Counted from the stretch's first letter, positions 42,099 through 55,879 are shown. The stretch is DNA of 64,000 nt from Megamerina dolium (GCA_963854835.1 OY978525.1:74997628-75061627), one strand, 5' to 3'. Notes: a model not told the origin generated them from the sequence alone. Numbers and translations are program-made.

Positions 42099-42202
42099 GT
42101 TTACTTACTTATTTACTTATATGGCCATAACAACCGAATATCGGTTTAGGCCGAAAATAACATGCTTCGCCAGCCATCTCTGTTCTTTGCTAGCTGGCGC
42201 CT
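42099..42202 (-). mobile_element. 5'-truncated RTE 3' end
   Basis: Reverse complement of the last 100 bp of the RTE at 52300-52400, including AACAGAGATGGCTGGCGAAG and the tail of AAGT/AAGTAAGT units. A typical 5'-truncated LINE copy. Confidence 0.85.
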
Positions 42203-42995
42203 AAACTACTACTCTAAATTCAGAGGTGATCAAAATCTTTACAAGTTTGTTTTTCTCTCATGAAAATGAGAATATTTAGCAACAACATCCAGCAATACAC
42301 TCAACAATCAACGTCAATTCATCAATCAACTTTGACCAATATTCATCAATCAACATGCGTTCTACATTCAACATCTCATCTTTTCTTCCGAAATAGTTTT
42401 TTTTTAAATTTATTGTTCGACATCGCTAATCACATCTCTGCTTCCAACTCTGGTTAAAAAAGTCAATTGAATTCTCAAACGTGATATAGGCTTCATGCAG
42501 TGTTTCGGATGTAATTGCCGCAAATATGGATTGGATCGCTGTTGATTTCAGTAGTATTTAAGCTAAATACAATAAATTATACATATTATTTTTAAAGTTA
42601 TGTTGTATTGTTATTCCTCTACAACTTCTCCCTATCTCTCTATCGATCTCTGTCTCTCTCTTTCTCTCTCTCTCTGGGGTAGTTCTTTCGGCTCCTTTGC
42701 AGTATTCCTGTAAGGAAGACGGAATATCTACACCAGAGTACGTGACGTGCGCTGGCTTGTATGTATCTTTACATTGTTTATATAAAGAGGGTTGGCAACA
42801 CAATTTTTTTATTGACGGCCGCTTTTCTTCAGCAGTGTTGTTGACATTGTTTTATTGTTCTCGCGTATATACACCGACAGTGCATGAAACGTTCTATTTT
42901 CCAAATTCAGAATTGTATTTTATAAGTATATATTATAATAAATTAAAAAGTAAATTTTAAATTGATTAAAAACTCCGAGTTTTATTCATAAATTA
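42203..42995. other. unassigned interval with (CT)n
   Basis: Holds CAATC(A)-rich repeats (42285-42360) and a pyrimidine tract (42615-42675). No gene seen. Confidence 0.5.
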
Positions 42996-43205
42996 ATGCG
43001 GTTTAACCATCACTTCATTCCCCAGAATCGGCAGCAACAGCATTCGCAACAACAACAACCTCTCCACCCTTCACCCATCACCACGTCTGCAGCAAGACAT
43101 CGGAGCCATCGTGGCCAGAGCCCACCGGCATCTTTTCCCCATCTCTTCAGACGGGTATATTCCCGATATGCCCGTACGCACATGCATTTAAGCATCCGTG
43201 TATAA
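42996..43205 (+). other. GC-richer Q/P-rich short ORF, possible host exon
   Basis: Open frame with QQQHSQQQQPLHPSPITTSA and RHRSHRGQSPPASFPHLFRR, standing out in base composition from its AT-rich flanks. A splice-acceptor-like TCATTCCCCAG ends at 43025 and a donor-like GGTATATT lies at 43154, so an internal exon 43026-43153 is conceivable. No family recognised; low-complexity Q runs can arise by chance. Confidence 0.2.
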
Positions 43206-43604
43206 ACACTCACGTCTAGAAAATAAAAGAATCCGTAATTATGCATGCGTTAGGCAGATCCAGGGCAGTCTACAATGATTCTAGTACCTCTAAGTAACTA
43301 AGTGGTACTTTTTTAAACATATATGGACGCATTTTTTATTTTAGTCTTTTCGGGATGTCGAGTGATGCAATCTAACCTGGTTGTAAGCCTCTTAATCGTA
43401 CTGGGGTGAAGTTATTCAATCTACCAGATGCTGCCACTGTCACATTATTTTCTTTAAGTGCTTTTACCTCAAATTAAGTTTATAAACATATCAGTTAGGT
43501 GACTAATAATTAAATGCGTATGTAAAATGAATATTAAGTAAAGTGGTTTAATCCCAGTGGCGAGGCAGATAGGAGCACAGTGGGCTAAAGTTGACTTTGT
43601 TTTT

Positions 43605-43720
43605 AGTAGGGTGGGTGCATGATAAAATGAGGGGCAGCAAAGCTTCTAAAAGAACTCTGTGACAAAGCCCAGAAAAAGTGATGTCACAAGGGTTCTGCCG
43701 TTCGGATCCGGCTTTTAGTG

Positions 43721-43721
<1 letters not shown>
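43605..43721 (+). mobile_element. SINE family 1, copy 3 (internally deleted)
   Basis: Starts GGGTGGGTGCATG, jumps to AGCTTCTAAAAGAACTCTGT and ends CCGGCTTTTAGTGCCACA. Most of the promoter half and the 3' body are missing. Confidence 0.65.

Positions 43722-43751
<30 letters not shown>
43722..43751. repeat. (CA)n microsatellite
   Basis: Begins at the GCCACA end of the SINE copy. Confidence 0.95.
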
Positions 43752-43755
<4 letters not shown>

Positions 43756-43764
43756 AGCTATAGA

Positions 43765-44046
<282 letters not shown>

Positions 44047-44194
44047 ATGTTGAACACCAGAGTAATTCTAAATTAATACTTTTGGCATAAGCACCTGAGT
44101 ATAATTTGGTAGCAACAAAAGAGTTGCTTTCAAAAATAATCTCATTAGAACAACTTTTCGTAAGCCATTCACAGTACGTTCATGTCATTCACTA

Positions 44195-44310
44195 TATATA
44201 ATAAAGTATAATAAAGTAGTATATAATATTATTTTACATTATATAATAATTATAGTATATAATATTATATTATATTATATAATAATTATATTATATATAA
44301 TAAAGATTTA
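44195..44310. repeat. AT-rich tandem repeats
   Basis: Two units of about 45 bp (TAGTATATAATATTAT...TTATATAATAATTATA) plus shorter AATAAAGTAT units. Confidence 0.6.
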
Positions 44311-44859
44311 CACTACACTTTTAAAACCCGATGGAGTAAAAAAAAACACCGTTGCGGTAAACAAACGCAATTATTATATAAATATAAAATTTATAGTAAA
44401 AGCTACCCATATAAGTCTCTTTATTTCATGTTGAGTGAGAGTAATGGTGCGATTAGTCTACACGTATCGGTAGGTAACGGATCAGCTCAAAATTGATAGA
44501 ATTGGTAGGTAGGGTAAAGTTGGAAACAGTAGAAATTAGATTTTCAATTCATATTTCTATTTTATATTATACCTAGATATGTCTTTCCTACTCACATAGC
44601 TTAAGGACTGAGCTATCCGCGTTTTTAATAACCGCACTGCATTTTTTACATTATTTCACTTTACTTTCTTTAGATTAGTCACCACGTTTTATTGGACATC
44701 TCACTATCTTTGTGCCAATAAAAAAACATAAATGTTAAGTTTCCTAAGCAGAGTTGATTTAATTTATATTTTATAAATAAATACTAGAATGGAATGAAGT
44801 AAATGTTTCCTTTTCATAGAATTAATGCGTTGTGTGTTATGTTATTGTGGCTGCCCTCT
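44311..44859. other. unassigned interval
   Basis: AT-rich; no recognisable feature. Confidence 0.5.
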
Positions 44860-45187
44860 CTCTGAGAGGACACACTTAGGCCAGAAAGGCCCATTGTGAT
44901 GTGCATGTTGTGCATGTTAAATTTGGACAGCGTTAGAAGGGACCTACTTATATTAGCTGGTTCCGAACGGCAGAACCCTTGTGATATCACTTTAACTTAG
45001 TTTTAAGAAGCATTTTTGGCAAATTGTTACTGCCGGAAAAATTGCCAATTCTTGCCGACAGGTGAGTACAGTTCGAAAGAAAAATATTATCGAAGTGAAA
45101 TTTAGTTATGCTTCAGCCGGGAATTGAACGCACGACCTACAGATCAGAAAGCCAACGCACTAACTACTGAGCTACGGCACCCACCAT
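44860..45187 (-). mobile_element. SINE family 1, copy 4 (divergent)
   Basis: Reverse orientation, 5' end GTGGGTGCCGTAGCTCAGTA at 45187, B-box-like GTTCAATTCCCGG. The last 80 bp (44860-44935) differ from other copies but keep a GGCCAGAAAGGCC-type stem and TGTGGC end, suggesting a subfamily. Confidence 0.75.
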
Positions 45188-45263
45188 GGAATGAATAAAA
45201 TGTCAACACTTGCAAGTGGAAGTGGTGTAGTCGAGATGTATGTATAGATGAAATATGTATATA

Positions 45264-45298
45264 CAAGGTGCGACAATTATGTATTAAGACTGCCTCTA

Positions 45299-45365
<67 letters not shown>

Positions 45366-45842
45366 TCGAAATATTCTCCTCCTGATTCAATACACTTGTT
45401 ACATCGATTTAATAGTGATTCAAACGCGTCTTCCAGCTCATTTTTCGTGTGTGACTCGATGCATTATCGTGCAATAGAGACCAAGTTTTTGGATTCTGGT
45501 CGAACACGACGGATTCTGGACATCAAACGCTTCAAAATTTCGAAGTAACATTTGAAGTAACTATTTGACCAGTTGGAACAAATTCTTTGTGAATAATTCC
45601 TTTGCTATCGAAGAATACGATGAGCATTGCAATGACCGGTCTTTGATCCATGTTAAAATTTCAACATCAAACGAACACGTGTTTTGTAAAATGAATGTCA
45701 ATAAACATTAAATGTCAACCAAATGCCATCAAATTTTGATAGTAGAGGAAGGTTGAAGTTTCAAAACGCATGTGCTCACACATAGATGGCGGTTGGTTGC
45801 TGAGATATGGTTCGAGTCTTAATACATAATTGTCACACCTTG
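45264..45842 (-). mobile_element. internally deleted mariner with long inverted repeats
   Basis: 579 bp flanked by TA. Ends CAAGGTGCGACAATTATG (left) and CATAATTGTCACACCTTG (right) pair over about 30 bp with one mismatch. The minus strand keeps pieces of transposase: MDQRPVIAMLIVFFDSKGII, SLLHDNASSHT, and a C-terminal NRCNKCIESGGEYF. The region between the second and third Asp is missing. A (TA)n tract (45306-45361) has grown inside. Confidence 0.88.
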
Positions 45843-45844
45843 TA

Positions 45845-46908
45845 TTTCAAACATAAATTTTGTCTTTCTACATTATAATACATACGTTAGCTGCATTTTT
45901 TTGCATCTGATTATTTAATTGATAAATGTTTGAAAAATTGTGATATAAGTTTGCGGCGAAATTTTTCCTTTACCTTTTCTTCTTAATTATAAAAACTTTG
46001 GTGTTTAATTAATAAATATCGATCGGTAACATTTCTATATAGTAGAAAAAAAAAGTAATTGGCAACAGTGAACTTAGGAGTATGCTATGATTTTTAGCGT
46101 CTATAGTTAACTCGTTAAACATAACAGCTTTGTTGTTGTTTGACCCTACTATAGGTTTTGTTGCTTTACATGACAAACACTGATGTTTTAATTACTGTGT
46201 CTTGCTGCGTCATGTCGTCTCATTTATATTATTTTTTGCTTATACTAGCTGCATTATTTTGTAGTTACAATAGAATACTTCAACACGTTTACAATTTCCC
46301 TTTACTAGCTTATAATTCCGCTTTAGTTACTTGGCAACGCTGATGTCATATATGGCAGTTTGTAAAATTTGTAAACGAAATCACAACAAGAAATAAGCAA
46401 TTCTTGCTTCATTTTGCTTCGTTTTGTTTAAATGTACAGTAATGTGAAGTTTAGTTGAAATTTTCTATTGTTATTTAACTTTGAGACACTACAAGTCAGA
46501 TCGCTTATCATTAAAGCGAGTTCAATTCAAATAACTTATTAAAGCGAGCTCTCTTATTTTATTGTGCAAAAGAATGCAACTAATGTAAGTATTGTAATGT
46601 AGAAAGGCAAAATTAATATTTGCAATTGGTATTCTCAATTACTCTAAATCCTTTTGCAAATTTTGATATTCTATTCAATCTATGAAAAGAAAACATTAAT
46701 CTATTTCATATGACTTTAAAACGGTCAACTTATAGTTAACTGAAAAGTCATGCAGTGGCTGATAATTGACTTGTGCTAAGCCATTTCCACGTTAAAATAG
46801 TCAGTTGATTCCAAAGGAGGTACTGGTTTCAGAATAATCCATTTAAAGTTAGTTGAGTTCATGGGTAGTTAATGTAAAACAGAGACAGTATTTTTAATGC
46901 CGTAGTAT
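45845..46908. other. unassigned AT-rich interval
   Basis: About 1 kb without recognisable repeats or coding sequence. Confidence 0.5.
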
Positions 46909-46912
46909 ATAT

Positions 46913-47003
46913 TGTTACGTTTTTATTTTGTGAACGTTTAATTTTACTCGAATCAACCCTGCGATTCACAATTAGTGATGAATAACCATCGATACTCGTT
47001 ACA
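46913..47003 (-). repeat. internally deleted solo LTR of family E
   Basis: 91 bp with both LTR termini (TGTTACGTTTTTATTTTG at one end, CGATACTCGTTACA at the other), flanked by ATAT at 46909-46912 and 47004-47007. Compared with 59473-59861, about 300 bp of the middle is gone. Confidence 0.85.
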
Positions 47004-47007
47004 ATAT

Positions 47008-47275
47008 GAAAATCACAAGATATTGTGGTGTAAAGATATTATTTATATAATATCAGGGTGTATAGCATTATTTATTATTTATTTGTTATATTATTTAATT
47101 TATTTATTTATTTATTAATTTTTTTGTTATTAGAATTATTATTATACAGGCTATTTTGCATTGCAACCAAAAAGATATTTTGTGCGCTTATTGCCCAACT
47201 AAAACAATTCTAGATTACTTATTAATATTATAATTGCTGTGGGCTTGACCTATGTGGTTTGGAGTCAAGATTCCG
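47008..47275. other. low-complexity AT interval
   Basis: (TTTA)n-like repeats at 47070-47120; nothing else. Confidence 0.6.
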
Positions 47276-47773
47276 TTACCTAGGTAACCAAGTCAACGTC
47301 TTGCCACCGCTGGGCAATTGCATAGAATATGTTCCGAGTCGACAGGTTTTGTTTTCTATCACACATATTTTTTTCATATGGTAGTTGAGTCTACAGAGCC
47401 CAGTGAGCAGCTCTGTGTAGAGTTTTATGTCATTTCTGCTGAGGTTAAGAACAGCAACCACCTTAACATGTGTGGGATCAATGAGTCCCTTCGACTGCCG
47501 CATGCCCGTTTGGGGTCTCCAGTAGTCGAGTAGATCCCGTTTCTCCCTCTCACATATCAAGTTGTTTATGAAACTGTTTGTAACCCCGCAGAAATGGTCT
47601 GGTGCAATGAAAGAAGTGCTTGCGCCTTCCTTTGCTTTCCGAATTCTTGGTACAACAATTCCAGCCCACGAACAGCCATCTTTCATCTTAGACCCATCAG
47701 TGTACCACAACTGTGAGTACCCTTTTGAGACCATATCGCTACTCCTCCAAGCCGAACGGTCGTTGATGACCAC
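47276..47773 (-). pseudogene. LOA/R1-like LINE RNase H domain
   Basis: Reads QLWYTDGSKMKDGCSWAGIV (RNase H DGS motif) and later AVLNLSRNDIKLYTELLTG, seen at the C-terminus of LOA/R1-type ORF2. It belongs with the RT piece at 48102-48605 and is separated from it by a decayed connection of about 330 bp. Confidence 0.75.
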
Positions 47774-48101
47774 TTCAAAGTGCTTGAAGTAGACTAGCTT
47801 TTCTATCCATGTTGTCGAAGACTACAAGACATGGAGGGCCCCAAACGGTGTCCAGGATCTTTGTATGTCCTGTGAGATTGCCTTATTTAAGGTTAGATAG
47901 ATTGGGCAGCCTTAGTGCCGCACTGGTTGCCGTCCTTTTGACCATGAGGTGTGGAGGATTGAGTCCAGTCAGAATTTCTAAGCCTGCAGTGTGGCACGTG
48001 CACATTGCTCCCGTGACACCCAAACAGGCTATTGGATGAACCTTGCTAAGGATCATTCTAGCCTTTGATTGATTTACCTTCGGCCACTACGCCAAGGAGG
48101 G

Positions 48102-48605
48102 TTAGGTGATCATTGGCACTATTACGGTCCTATACGACCATGCCAACATTTTTGGTCGCAGGTCCCATCTTTTATCGTGTAGTCTCTGGCACGTATAGTT
48201 TGCTCTTAGGGCTTTGCCAGTTATATACGATAAATGGTTATTCCAAGTCAAGGTTTTATCTAGGATTTCTCCAAGATATTTCATTTCCTCGAATAGAATT
48301 AAGTCTGTGTCCCCTAATGTTAGGGTTCCTATACTCAATTTCCTTCTTCTAGTGAAGAGTAATACATTTATTTTATTCGGATTAATCGAGAGTCCTTTCT
48401 CCTGACACCAGTCATGAGTAATGTCAAGAGCTAGTTGCATTCGATCGGTTAATGTAGAGTCAATCCTAATCATTATTACTAAATAATCCTCAAAGCCCTG
48501 GACTTCATACCCGAGGTCATCGACAGTTTGTAAACGCTCGTCGATAACCAATAGCCATAGGAGCGGCGAAAAGACGCCTCCTTGAGAGCATCCTATGGTT
48601 GACCA
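48102..48605 (-). pseudogene. LOA/R1-like LINE reverse transcriptase fragment
   Basis: GCSQGGVFSPLLWLLVIDER, then GYEVQGFEDYLVIMIR where the catalytic ADD should be: the position reads EDY, so the active site is lost. KGLSINPNKINVLLFTRR and MKYLGEILDKTLTWNNHL follow. The 5' half of the element is absent at about 48605. Confidence 0.8.
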
Positions 48606-48609
48606 GACA

Positions 48610-49015
48610 ATTAATCTTTTAGTAATTAGTATTAGTATTATTTATTGTTTTATCAGGATATTACTGTAATAAATAAATAATTTGGTTTATTTTAAATTTT
48701 AGAAAGTTTTTGTTTTACCTGTTAATTTTTTTTAAAGTAACTAACGGCTTGTTTTTCATTTGACGGTATATACATATATTAGAGAAGGGAACAATTTCCA
48801 GAACATAATTTTACAAGTGGTGCTACGAGAAAAGAAAACCTCGTGATACTTAGTGTTTCCTTATTGAAATAATGGCAATAATAGATTTTGGGCAATTTCA
48901 AACGAACATTTTTGTAAATGCTTACTCTCGCTTGTGCTATGATGAAGCGAAATTTTTTATGTTATTCCTTTCATTCCTACCAGAAAATTTAATCAGTCTA
49001 CTTTGTTTGCCTGAT
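48610..49015. other. unassigned interval
   Basis: No feature recognised. Confidence 0.5.
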
Positions 49016-49135
49016 TTTATGTAATTATGATTTTATGGTCTGGTGGTGTTTTCACAAGGTAACGTGTCTAACTGCCTCAACCGGGTGGGGCTAGCGCAAT
49101 CCTTGTTGAACTCATCGCAAGTCAACTCACTGGCT

Positions 49136-49250
49136 GTCATGTAGTTTGATCTGAGCGCTATGTGATGATACCTTTATTTGTTAATGAGGGGTAGTCATGT
49201 AGCTTGCTCTGCTTGCTATGTGGTGGCGTCTTCATTATTATTAATGGGGG
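49136..49250 (+). repeat. 58-bp tandem repeat in RTE 5' region
   Basis: Two units starting GTCATGTAG at 49136 and 49194, each ending TTAATG(A/G)GGG. Tandem 5' units are common in LINE promoters. Confidence 0.7.
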
Positions 49251-49382
49251 CCCTCCATGTGACGACCACCGGGCAACGTCCTCCTGGCACCCGCTGGGAG
49301 ACGGCTGAAGTGAGTGGCGAAAATCTCCTCGGTTAGAGGTTGTGCGTTGGGTTTGGGATCCGCCACATAAAAAATCTCCCCA

Positions 49383-50506
49383 ATGAAAAAAACAGCAATG
49401 CCTCGGATAAGGACTACCGCTTTTGTTAATGACTCCCGCAAACGAAAAAAGGACAACGATTTACGGATATGCACCTGGAATGTCCGGTCCCTTTATAGGG
49501 AGAGTGCCTATATCCAGCTGGTTGATGTCCTCGAAAAATACAGAGCTGACATCAACGCTCTCCAGGAAATGCGATGGACGGGACAGGGCTGCTCCAAAAG
49601 AGCGTCCTGTGACATCTACTACAGTTGCCATGCTGAAAGGCACGAATTAGGATGTGGATTTTTGGTCAGCAAGAGACGACGACTTTTTGTCTCGCATTTC
49701 ACGCCTGTGAACGAGAGGCTGGCCACAATCCTCATCAAGGCAAAATTTTTCAACATCAGTTTCTATGTGCCCACGCTCCGACGGATGAGAAGGACAATGT
49801 GACCAAGGAGAACTTCTTTCAGCGCCTCGAAGAAGCTTATGACCGCTGCCCCCGCCACGATATCAAAATCGTGCTTGGCGACTTTAATGCCAGGGTGGGC
49901 AAGGAAGGTACCTTTGGTCCAACTGTCGGAAAATTCAGCCTCCACCAGAACACCTCCGATAACGGAATGAGGCTGATCGACTTCGCCGCAGCACGAAACA
50001 TGGTAATTGGTGATACCAGATTCCAGCATCTCGATATACATAAAGCGACATGGATGTCTCCAGATCAACGTACAAGAAACCAAATTGATCATGTGGTGAT
50101 TGAGGGAAGGCATGCTTCCAGTGTGATGGACGTGAAATCGATCCGTGGTGCCAACATCGATTCGGATCACTACCTTGTTGCAGCTAAGGTGCGCACACGT
50201 TTATGTGTTACAAATATCAAGAGAAGTCCCACACAGAGAAAGCTCGACGTCAGTAAGCTGCCATCACCGGAGACAGCAGATGCATTTTCCACTCTACTAT
50301 CGGATCTGCTTATGCAGAACACTCCCCCACTTGATGATACATGCGCACGGTGGACACATATATCCCACTCCATGACTACTGCTGCCGAGGAGGTAATCGG
50401 TTATTACCGGCCTCTGAGGAATGAGTGGTATGATAAGGAGTGTCGCGACGCTACCGCAGAGAAAGACGCCGCCTACAGAAGAACCCTGCGTGCAGGTGCA
50501 ACGTGA
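49383..50506 (+). pseudogene. RTE endonuclease domain
   Basis: Frame 1 (49383-49802): RICTWNVRSLYRESAYIQLV and INALQEMRWTGQG (catalytic Asn and Glu). After a shift near 49780, frame 2 has IVLGDFNARVGKEG, QIDHVVIEG and GANIDSDHYLVAAKV with the catalytic Asp/His pair. It closes at a stop at 50504. All expected catalytic residues are visible across the two frames. Confidence 0.85.
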
Positions 50507-51166
50507 GCTGTTAAGGAGCGGTATAGAATGAAAAGGAGTGCAGGGAGACGTTTTCAGGCGTAAGAAAAGAGAACAAGAAAGACGCGAGTGTGAGGAGATA
50601 GAGGTGTGTACCGAAAGGAACGAGACTCGAAAATTCTTCGAAAAGATCAAGCGCCTGAGTGGAGGTTTAAATCCCGGAGCCTCTTCTTGTCGTGATGGAA
50701 ATGGGAATCTGGTTACAGATGTCCAGAGTGTACTGAGCCTATGGAGGGAACACTTCTCACGTTACTGAATGGCGATGCTACGAACAATTCCGCCAGTGGA
50801 GGAGATTGCCCGATAACCCCAATTAGAGATGATGGTGTTGATGTTCCACCACCCGACTATGACGAGGTTTAAACTGCCATTTTAAGGCTGAAGAACAACA
50901 AAGCTGCAGGTGCTGATGGCCTGCCTGCCGAGATGTTTAAGACCGGAGGCGATGAGCTGCTCACCCGCATGCACCAGCTCATAAGCAGAATATGGTCGGA
51001 TGAAAGCATGCCTGATGATTGGAGGCTCAGTGTTCTCTGTCCTGTACATAAAAAAGGAGACCCCACAATTTGCGCCAACTACCGTGGAATAAGTCTCCTG
51101 AGCATCGCATTCAGGGTTCTATCGAGCGTACTGTGTGTAAGGTTGAAACCTAGGTTAGCAACCTGA
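50507..51166 (+). pseudogene. RTE linker and RT start
   Basis: Broken region: 50538-50768 has TRKFFEKIKRLSGGLNPGAS; 50880-51166 has AAILRLKNNKAAGADGLPAE-type RT motif 0 and SVLCPVHKKGDPTICANYRG. Stops at 50766 and 50870 and a shift near 51160. Confidence 0.8.
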
Positions 51167-52354
51167 TTGGACCTTATCAGTGTGGCTTCAGACCTGGTAA
51201 ATCCACCATCGACCAGATTTTCACACTGCGCCAAATCCTGGAAAAGACCCAAGAAAAACAGATCGACACACCATCTATTTGTTGATTATAAATCCGCTTT
51301 CGACAGTCCGGTAAGGGATTACCTCTACGCAACAATGTCTGAGTTCGGTATTCCTGCAAAGCTCATTCGACTTTGTAGAATGACACTGCATAACTCCCGC
51401 TGTGCAGTGAAAATTGGGAAGGACCTCTCCACACCGTTTATTACCGAACGGGGTTTCAGACAAGGTGATTCGTTATCGTGCGACTTTTTCAATCTTATTA
51501 TGGAGAAAATAATACGAGCTGCTGATCTACAACATAATGGCACTATCTTCAACAAAAGAGTCATGCTGTTAGCATATGCCGACGATATTGACATAATCGG
51601 CATGAACACGCGAGCAGTCAGTGCAGCATTCTCAGAGTTGGAAAGAAAGTCGCCTCGGATGGGTCTTACGGTGAACGAGGGCAAGACGAAGTATCTAGTG
51701 TCAACAAACAAAGAGTCCCGGCATCTTGGACAGCACGTCACTGTTGACAACTACGCTTTTGAAGTAGTAAGGGACTTTGTCTATCTTGGAACCAGCATTA
51801 ACAGCAGTAATGACGTCAGCTTGGAGATCATGCGTAGGATAACTCTTGCTAACAGGTGTTACTTTGGGCTGAGTAAGCAATTGAGAAGTCGACCCCTTTC
51901 TCGGAGAACTAAAACTACACTCTACAAGTCTCTCATCATGCCTATCCTAACATATGGCGCTGAAGCCTGGGCAATTTCCACCTCGAATCAGCGAATGCTT
52001 GGAGTTTTCGAGAGAAAAGTCCTACGCAAGATCTTTGGACCTATTTGCGTTGGTGGCGAGTACCGAATAAGGTAGAACCATGAGCTGTACGAGCTGTATG
52101 CCGATATTGACATAGCAAAGCGCATCAAAATCCAGCGGCTGCGCTGGCTAGGTCATGTCGAGCGAATGGAAGAACACGCTCCAGCTAAGAAGGTGTTATA
52201 TTCGGAACCCGCTGGAGGACGACGCAGAAGAAGAAGACCTAATCTCCGGTGGAAAGACCAAGTACTGGAGAACCTGACGGCGCTTGGAATTTCTAACTGG
52301 CGCCAGCTAGCAAAGAACAGAGATGGCTGGCGAAGCATGTTATTTTCGGCCTAA
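51167..52354 (+). pseudogene. RTE reverse transcriptase and C-terminus
   Basis: Open for 302 codons: HHLFVDYKSAFDSPVRDYLY, ERGFRQGDSLSCDFFNLIME, catalytic LLAYADDIDIIG (about 51575), TVNEGKTKYLV and DFVYLGTSINSSNDVSLEI. One UAG (52073) separates the usual C-terminal block RLRWLGHVERMEEHAPAKKV and RPNLRWKDQVLENLTALGI, which ends at 52352. Confidence 0.88.
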
Positions 52355-52402
52355 ATAGATATTCGGTTGTTATGGCCACATAAGCAAGTAAGTAATTAAG
52401 TA

Positions 52403-52835
52403 TGATTTCCAAAACCCACATTGAAATGATGACCAATGCTTTTGTGGCTACTGCTTTCACGTAAGAGGGTAACTTAATTATTGATGGTATTACCCATCTT
52501 TTTTTATAGTACACATTTACAAACTTCAATGCAAACCCTGAATTACCTTTTATATCACCCGAAAATATATAATGTATGCAGTTTTGTTCGGAAATTTAAT
52601 ATACATACATAAATATTATATATAAGCACATGATCATGACAAGCTATATCATCGAGGTAACAATTCCCTACAAAAAACTGTGCGACTAATCTTTAAAGAG
52701 AGTAGTCCGGGATGAATCTCTTGAAATATAAATCGGAGATTAATTTTTCTCCGATCGGTCTCTTTAGTGATGTGTTGGGGTTCAATTTTTAAATTAGTTA
52801 ATATATTTCGAGATTATCTACATATGTTACAGATT
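52403..52835. other. unassigned interval
   Basis: AT-rich; contains a loose inverted repeat around AATCGGAGATTAATTTTTCTCCGAT (52731-52756). No gene. Confidence 0.5.
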
Positions 52836-52975
52836 AGCGTAGGTGGTAGAGCGACGGTAATAGAACATACGATACCAACACACATGATGGTGGGTGCCCA
52901 GATCCGCGACGAGTAGCAGATAGTAGGTAAATTGTGAAATACATTTAATTTTGAAATACATAGATAGGAATTACA
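52836..52975 (+). mobile_element. tRNA-like SINE family 2, copy 1
   Basis: TTAGCGTAGGTGGTAGAGCG fits an A box; the B-box site is decayed (GTGCCCAGATCCG). It shares GACGAGTAGCAGA and the downstream GGTAAATT...ACATTTAA...GAAATACAT with the reverse copy at 59309-59432. Confidence 0.55.
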
Positions 52976-53110
52976 ATGCAATGAATGCAAATAAATTGTT
53001 TGATCTGTACTGATCGAATTGCGACGGAGAGCAAAAATGGGTAAATTGCCAAATAATTTAAATGAAAATGTAGATGAGAATTATAATTCAGTGAATGACA
53101 ATCAGCGATT
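52926..53110 (+). repeat. degenerate tandem repeat, about 115 bp
   Basis: GGTAAATTGTGAAATACATT...GAATTACAATGCAATGAATG recurs as GGTAAATTGCCAAATAATTT...GAATTATAATTCAGTGAATG about 115 bp later. Confidence 0.5.
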
Positions 53111-54649
<1,539 letters not shown>

Positions 54650-54822
54650 TGCTGGCCACAAAGGGCCCTTTAACAAAATTTCTGTTCTAGTATTGTCGTG
54701 TGTGTGTTAAGTTTTTGTACAGATTAGAAAGAAAAATCTTCGATATTAAAGTTGTGCTTCAGCCGGGGATTGAACCCATGACCTGCAGATCAGAAAGCCA
54801 ACCACTGAGTTACGGCACCCAC
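54650..54822 (-). mobile_element. SINE family 1, copy 5 (partial)
   Basis: Reverse orientation, 5' end GTGGGTGCCGTAACTCAGTGG at 54822, B box GGTTCAATCCCCGG. The body after GATTTTTCTTTC is mostly deleted. Confidence 0.75.
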
Positions 54823-54829
54823 GTAAAAA

Positions 54830-55234
54830 CGGACCATAGCAGTGTTAATATTGGGCCTACATTAAATAGTGAACGTGGCTTGCCATTTTCTTTCAAAATT
54901 ATTTCTCTCTTCAAAATTAACTTATAAGTCAAATGTGGTTGTCCTAGATGCCTCAATGCATTGGAACTTATAGCATTTCAAACTTTAAAATATTTCACGT
55001 GACTTGCCCATTTATCACAATGCTAAAATCAACTATTTAGGCGATACTGATGATGATATACTTAAATATACTTTCCTATATCTCTAGAGCTTCCTTTAAG
55101 TGATTACAAAAATCTGAATATTCTATGCGGTTATGCAGGATATAAAAATACATTGAGCAACGAGTTTGCCATAATTTTTGTCTTCCCAATGGTAATGTAA
55201 GTAGGTTGTTTATATATATTTTCTTAAAGTATAA
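54830..55234. other. unassigned interval
   Basis: Nothing recognised. Confidence 0.45.
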
Positions 55235-55745
55235 TCTAGTACGATTTTTTCAAATCTGACATTTCCATTGGAAAGTTTGAAATTTTTTAGCACAAACGTA
55301 CCCAGAACGTATAACTGGTTTAACGAATTCAAGCGTGGTCGCCGTTCGCTCCAGGACGAATTTCGTAAATGTCGTCCGAAATCGGTCATTGTGCCAGAAC
55401 CCATCGATGCTGTGCGTGAACTGATAATGAAAATCGTCATGAGACATACTGTGAGATAGAGGTATACTTGGGCATTAGTTCCACCGCCGTGGATTCGATA
55501 TTGCATGAACACTTAGCTGTCAGAGACATTTGTTATCGTTGGATCCTGCATAATTTAACAATCGCTCAAAAAAGGCTCCTGTCGATTGGTGCAAAGAAAT
55601 GATGAAATAATTCGATCGCGGTGCTTTGAAAGACGTTTATAAGATCGGGATAGGTGACGAATAATGGATATATGCATATAAGCCGGAAACAAAATAACAA
55701 TCGACAGCGTGGATTTTCTAAGACCAGACAAACCCAACAAACACC
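55235..55745 (+). pseudogene. mariner transposase N-terminal relic
   Basis: PRTYNWFNEFKRGRRSLQDE then FRKCRPKSVIVPEPIDAVRE is the HTH and linker of a widespread insect mariner. Later, out of frame, WIYAYKPETKQQ-like codons (55667-55700) follow the first catalytic Asp region (IGDE). The C-terminal half is missing after about 55745. Many stops. Confidence 0.8.
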
Positions 55746-55879
55746 ATATTTTGGAGATGTCTCAATTGGAGTGGTAAAAGTGCTGGTGAATTGTAGAGCT
55801 TTTCCTACAAATTTTATTTCAATTAGTTTTAATTTATTTTATACAAAAAAATTCCATCCGACTCGTGAACTTTTTTAAT

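Larger units (their letters stand above)
49020..52402 (+). mobile_element. RTE-clade LINE, near full length, decayed
   Basis: 5' region with 58-bp tandem units, a single ORF with APE endonuclease and RT, and a 3' tail of AAGT-type units, the layout of RTE elements. At least four frameshifts or stops interrupt the ORF. Reverse-oriented pieces of the same family lie at 41207-41622 and 42099-42202. Confidence 0.88.
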
